Part shown: positions 5,867-6,402 of the stretch, piece by piece | How positions within the stretch are numbered: the stretch's first letter is position 1 | Layout of the letters: the number at the start of each line of letters is the position of its first letter | Source of the DNA: Sulfitobacter sp. | GTDB lineage: Bacteria; Pseudomonadota; Alphaproteobacteria; Rhodobacterales; Rhodobacteraceae | Direction: 5' to 3' | NCBI GenBank assembly: GCA_024636395.1 | Contig: JAGXHD010000219.1 | Location: 1-6,402 of the forward strand | DNA: 6,402 nt | Translations under genes and position numbers: made by a program | Notes under the pieces: model-generated | Databases searched by the model: none | Told to the model about the DNA's origin: nothing | Seen by the model: the letters and a program-made list of their open reading frames with translations, nothing else

Positions 5867-5947
5867 TATGATCTGTAGAGCATAAAACACGATTATGATC
5901 CATGGCGCATAAATCCAAAATATGATCTGAAGATCATGAATGCCTAA
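5840..5947. repeat. Four HipB-type operators in a 27-bp tandem array
   Basis: Four 18-bp sites begin at 5840, 5867, 5894 and 5921, each exactly 27 bases after the last: TATGA-TCCTTAAG-TCATA, TATGA-TCTGTAGA-GCATA, TATGA-TCCATGGC-GCATA and TATGA-TCTGAAGA-TCATG. All have an 8-base centre between inverted half-sites; the first is a perfect dyad and the others have one mismatch. All four left halves read TATGATC, and the first three right halves continue CATAAA. E. coli HipB binds TATCC-N8-GGATA, the same geometry with other bases, so these are very probably HipB operators. The array is clearly A+T-richer than its surroundings. Confidence 0.85.
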
Positions 5948-5967
5948 ACGACGCGCAACCGGCTGTC

Positions 5968-5999
5968 AAAAAAATGCGGCTGACCGAGTGGCCAGCCGC
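5968..5999 (-). terminator. Rho-independent terminator of the 59-aa gene
   Basis: On the minus-strand transcript a 10-bp stem (5999-5990 with 5985-5976, one G-U pair) closes a 4-base loop and is followed, after one A, by seven U (5974-5968). It starts 7 bases past the stop codon at 6006. Read from the plus strand the G-U becomes an A-C mismatch and no T-run follows, so it is directional. It separates the 59-aa gene from the hipBA promoter region. Confidence 0.85.
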
Positions 6000-6005
6000 A
6001 AGAGA

Positions 6006-6185
6006 TCAGATGCTTGGCACACGGGTTGCCAGTTCATCCTCGATATTGCGCATCGATGCCAGTGCATCGCGGCGCTGATCGCTACCGCGCGGAGCTGTTG
6101 CAAAGGCGTTGAACGCTTTGGTCAGTAGTCCGTGCAATTCTGCCGTGCTGCGGGATGCCGCTTCAAATCGTGAGACGAGTTTCAT
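6006..6185 (-). CDS. Small hypothetical protein, 59 aa
   Basis: Start ATG at 6185-6183, stop TGA at 6008-6006. The product begins MKLVSRFEAASRSTAELHGL, continues with a short helix LTKAFNAFATAPRGSDQRR and ends with DALASMRNIEDELATRVPSI. It is soluble, helical, of mixed charge, without signal peptide. AGGAGGA (6197-6191) lies 5 bases before the ATG and a clear intrinsic terminator follows the stop, so this is a real one-gene unit even though it is short. Similar short proteins seem familiar to me from alphaproteobacterial accessory regions, but I cannot name a family or function. It lies between hipBA and an IS256-type element, all on the minus strand, and its own terminator means it is probably not co-transcribed with hipBA. 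Confidence 0.75.
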   Translation of the reverse strand: MKLVSRFEAASRSTAELHGLLTKAFNAFATAPRGSDQRRDALASMRNIEDELATRVPSI

Positions 6186-6190
6186 CGCAC

Positions 6191-6212
6191 TCCTCCTCTT
6201 TTTTCAAGGAGG
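6191..6212 (-). promoter_or_regulatory. Shine-Dalgarno with a pairing anti-Shine-Dalgarno upstream
   Basis: On the minus-strand mRNA, CCUCCU (6212-6207) can pair with AGGAGG (6197-6192), the ribosome site of the 59-aa gene, across a 9-base A-rich loop. A hairpin of 6 bp, or 7 with a closing U-G, would hide the site. The pairing is visible; regulation by it is inference. Confidence 0.4.
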
Positions 6213-6303
6213 CCCCGTTGTCAACGGCAGAGTAAAAGTGAGCCAAAGGGCAGCGCAAAATGGATTGAGCAACCCGTTGTCTGGAAATTCTTCTAAGATC
6301 GGG

Positions 6304-6402
6304 TCATGCATCCTGGCATTCCCACTTGATGTAGGCCTTCGTTTCGGAGGCCCATTTTTCGTCGATCTCGACCAGCACGGCGCTGACGAGGCGCAAGAGC
6401 GC
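6304..6402 (-). CDS. IS256-family (mutator type) transposase, C-terminal end (partial)
   Basis: The last 32 residues run off the window's right edge, giving ALLRLVSAVLVEIDEKWASE then TKAYIKWECQDA and a TGA at 6306-6304. A C-terminus made of a hydrophobic helix with LVxAVLxExxExW and a short closing strand is typical of IS256/mutator transposases, DDE enzymes that move the element by cut-and-paste or copy-out. The catalytic residues lie outside the window, so activity cannot be judged. The element's end should lie within about 100 bases left of the stop, but I could not fix the inverted repeat or target duplication. Its insertion may have separated the 59-aa gene from former upstream sequence. 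Confidence 0.75.
   Translation of the reverse strand, partial: ALLRLVSAVLVEIDEKWASETKAYIKWECQDA

Noticed and set aside
5840..5947. Plasmid replication iterons or a CRISPR array as explanation for the 27-bp repeats
   Set aside because: No replication initiator gene or cas gene is nearby, the repeats are imperfect dyads with the HipB geometry, and they sit directly at the hipB promoter.
5940..6128. 62-aa plus-strand open frame next to the operators, a possible divergent gene
   Set aside because: It runs through the minus-strand terminator and antisense to the 59-aa gene, has no ribosome site and odd Cys/Arg-rich composition.
6196..6224. TTGACA at 6224-6219 (minus strand) as -35 for the 59-aa gene
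   Set aside because: The -10 position at 17 bases reads AAAGAG and falls in the Shine-Dalgarno region, leaving no room for a leader.
1..6402. tRNA, rRNA, CRISPR or riboswitch
   Set aside because: I saw no cloverleaf, rRNA-like stretch, repeat-spacer pattern or known riboswitch core on either strand by eye; a covariance search was not possible.

Overview
The window looks like an accessory (plasmid, integrative-element or degraded prophage) region of a GC-rich alphaproteobacterium, most likely a sphingomonad or close relative. This rests on the mix of families (DUF3489 protein, ParB-like/DNA-methylase fusions, a DUF7220-type small membrane protein, an ArdC-type antirestriction protein, hipBA and an IS256-type transposase) and on general sequence character. 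No marker gene fixes the taxon.

Left part (1-1265, + strand): the last 32 codons of an unidentified gene, then a compact three-gene run (about 85 aa, 74 aa and a 184-aa DUF3489 protein). The second and third genes have strong Shine-Dalgarno sites. The run ends at a 9-bp GC-rich hairpin shared with the convergent operon.

Middle part (1268-4136): a minus-strand operon reads from right to left. It starts with a broken DNA methyltransferase (2829-3512), followed by an intact 447-aa ParB-like/DNA methyltransferase (1489-2832) and a 74-aa two-helix membrane protein (1268-1492), each joined by a 4-base ATGA overlap. The broken methyltransferase has lost its N-terminal part and also carries an in-frame TAG where the family would be expected to have Trp. 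Head-to-head with it lies the C-terminal, metallopeptidase half of an ArdC-type antirestriction protein (3504-4136, + strand). The two truncated genes meet at GTGTACGCC (3504-3512), which fits both reading frames. The simplest explanation is one deletion that removed both 5' ends and whatever promoter lay between them.

Right part (4262-5947, minus strand): a complete hipBA toxin-antitoxin module. HipA (434 aa) keeps the expected kinase motifs and HipB (83 aa) is an Xre-type helix-turn-helix antitoxin. Upstream are four operator-like sites of the form TATGA-N8-(T/G)CAT(A/G), repeating with an exact 27-bp period. The first overlaps the spacer and -10 of a TTGACA-17-CATACT promoter. The sites match the layout, but not the bases, of the E. 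coli HipB operator (TATCC-N8-GGATA).

Far right (5968-6402, minus strand): a 59-aa gene of unknown function with a strong terminator and a Shine-Dalgarno site that can pair with an upstream CCUCCU, then the C-terminal end of an IS256-family transposase running off the window. The IS, the deletion scar, the nonsense codon and the stacked accessory genes indicate a region under rearrangement, with hipBA apparently intact.
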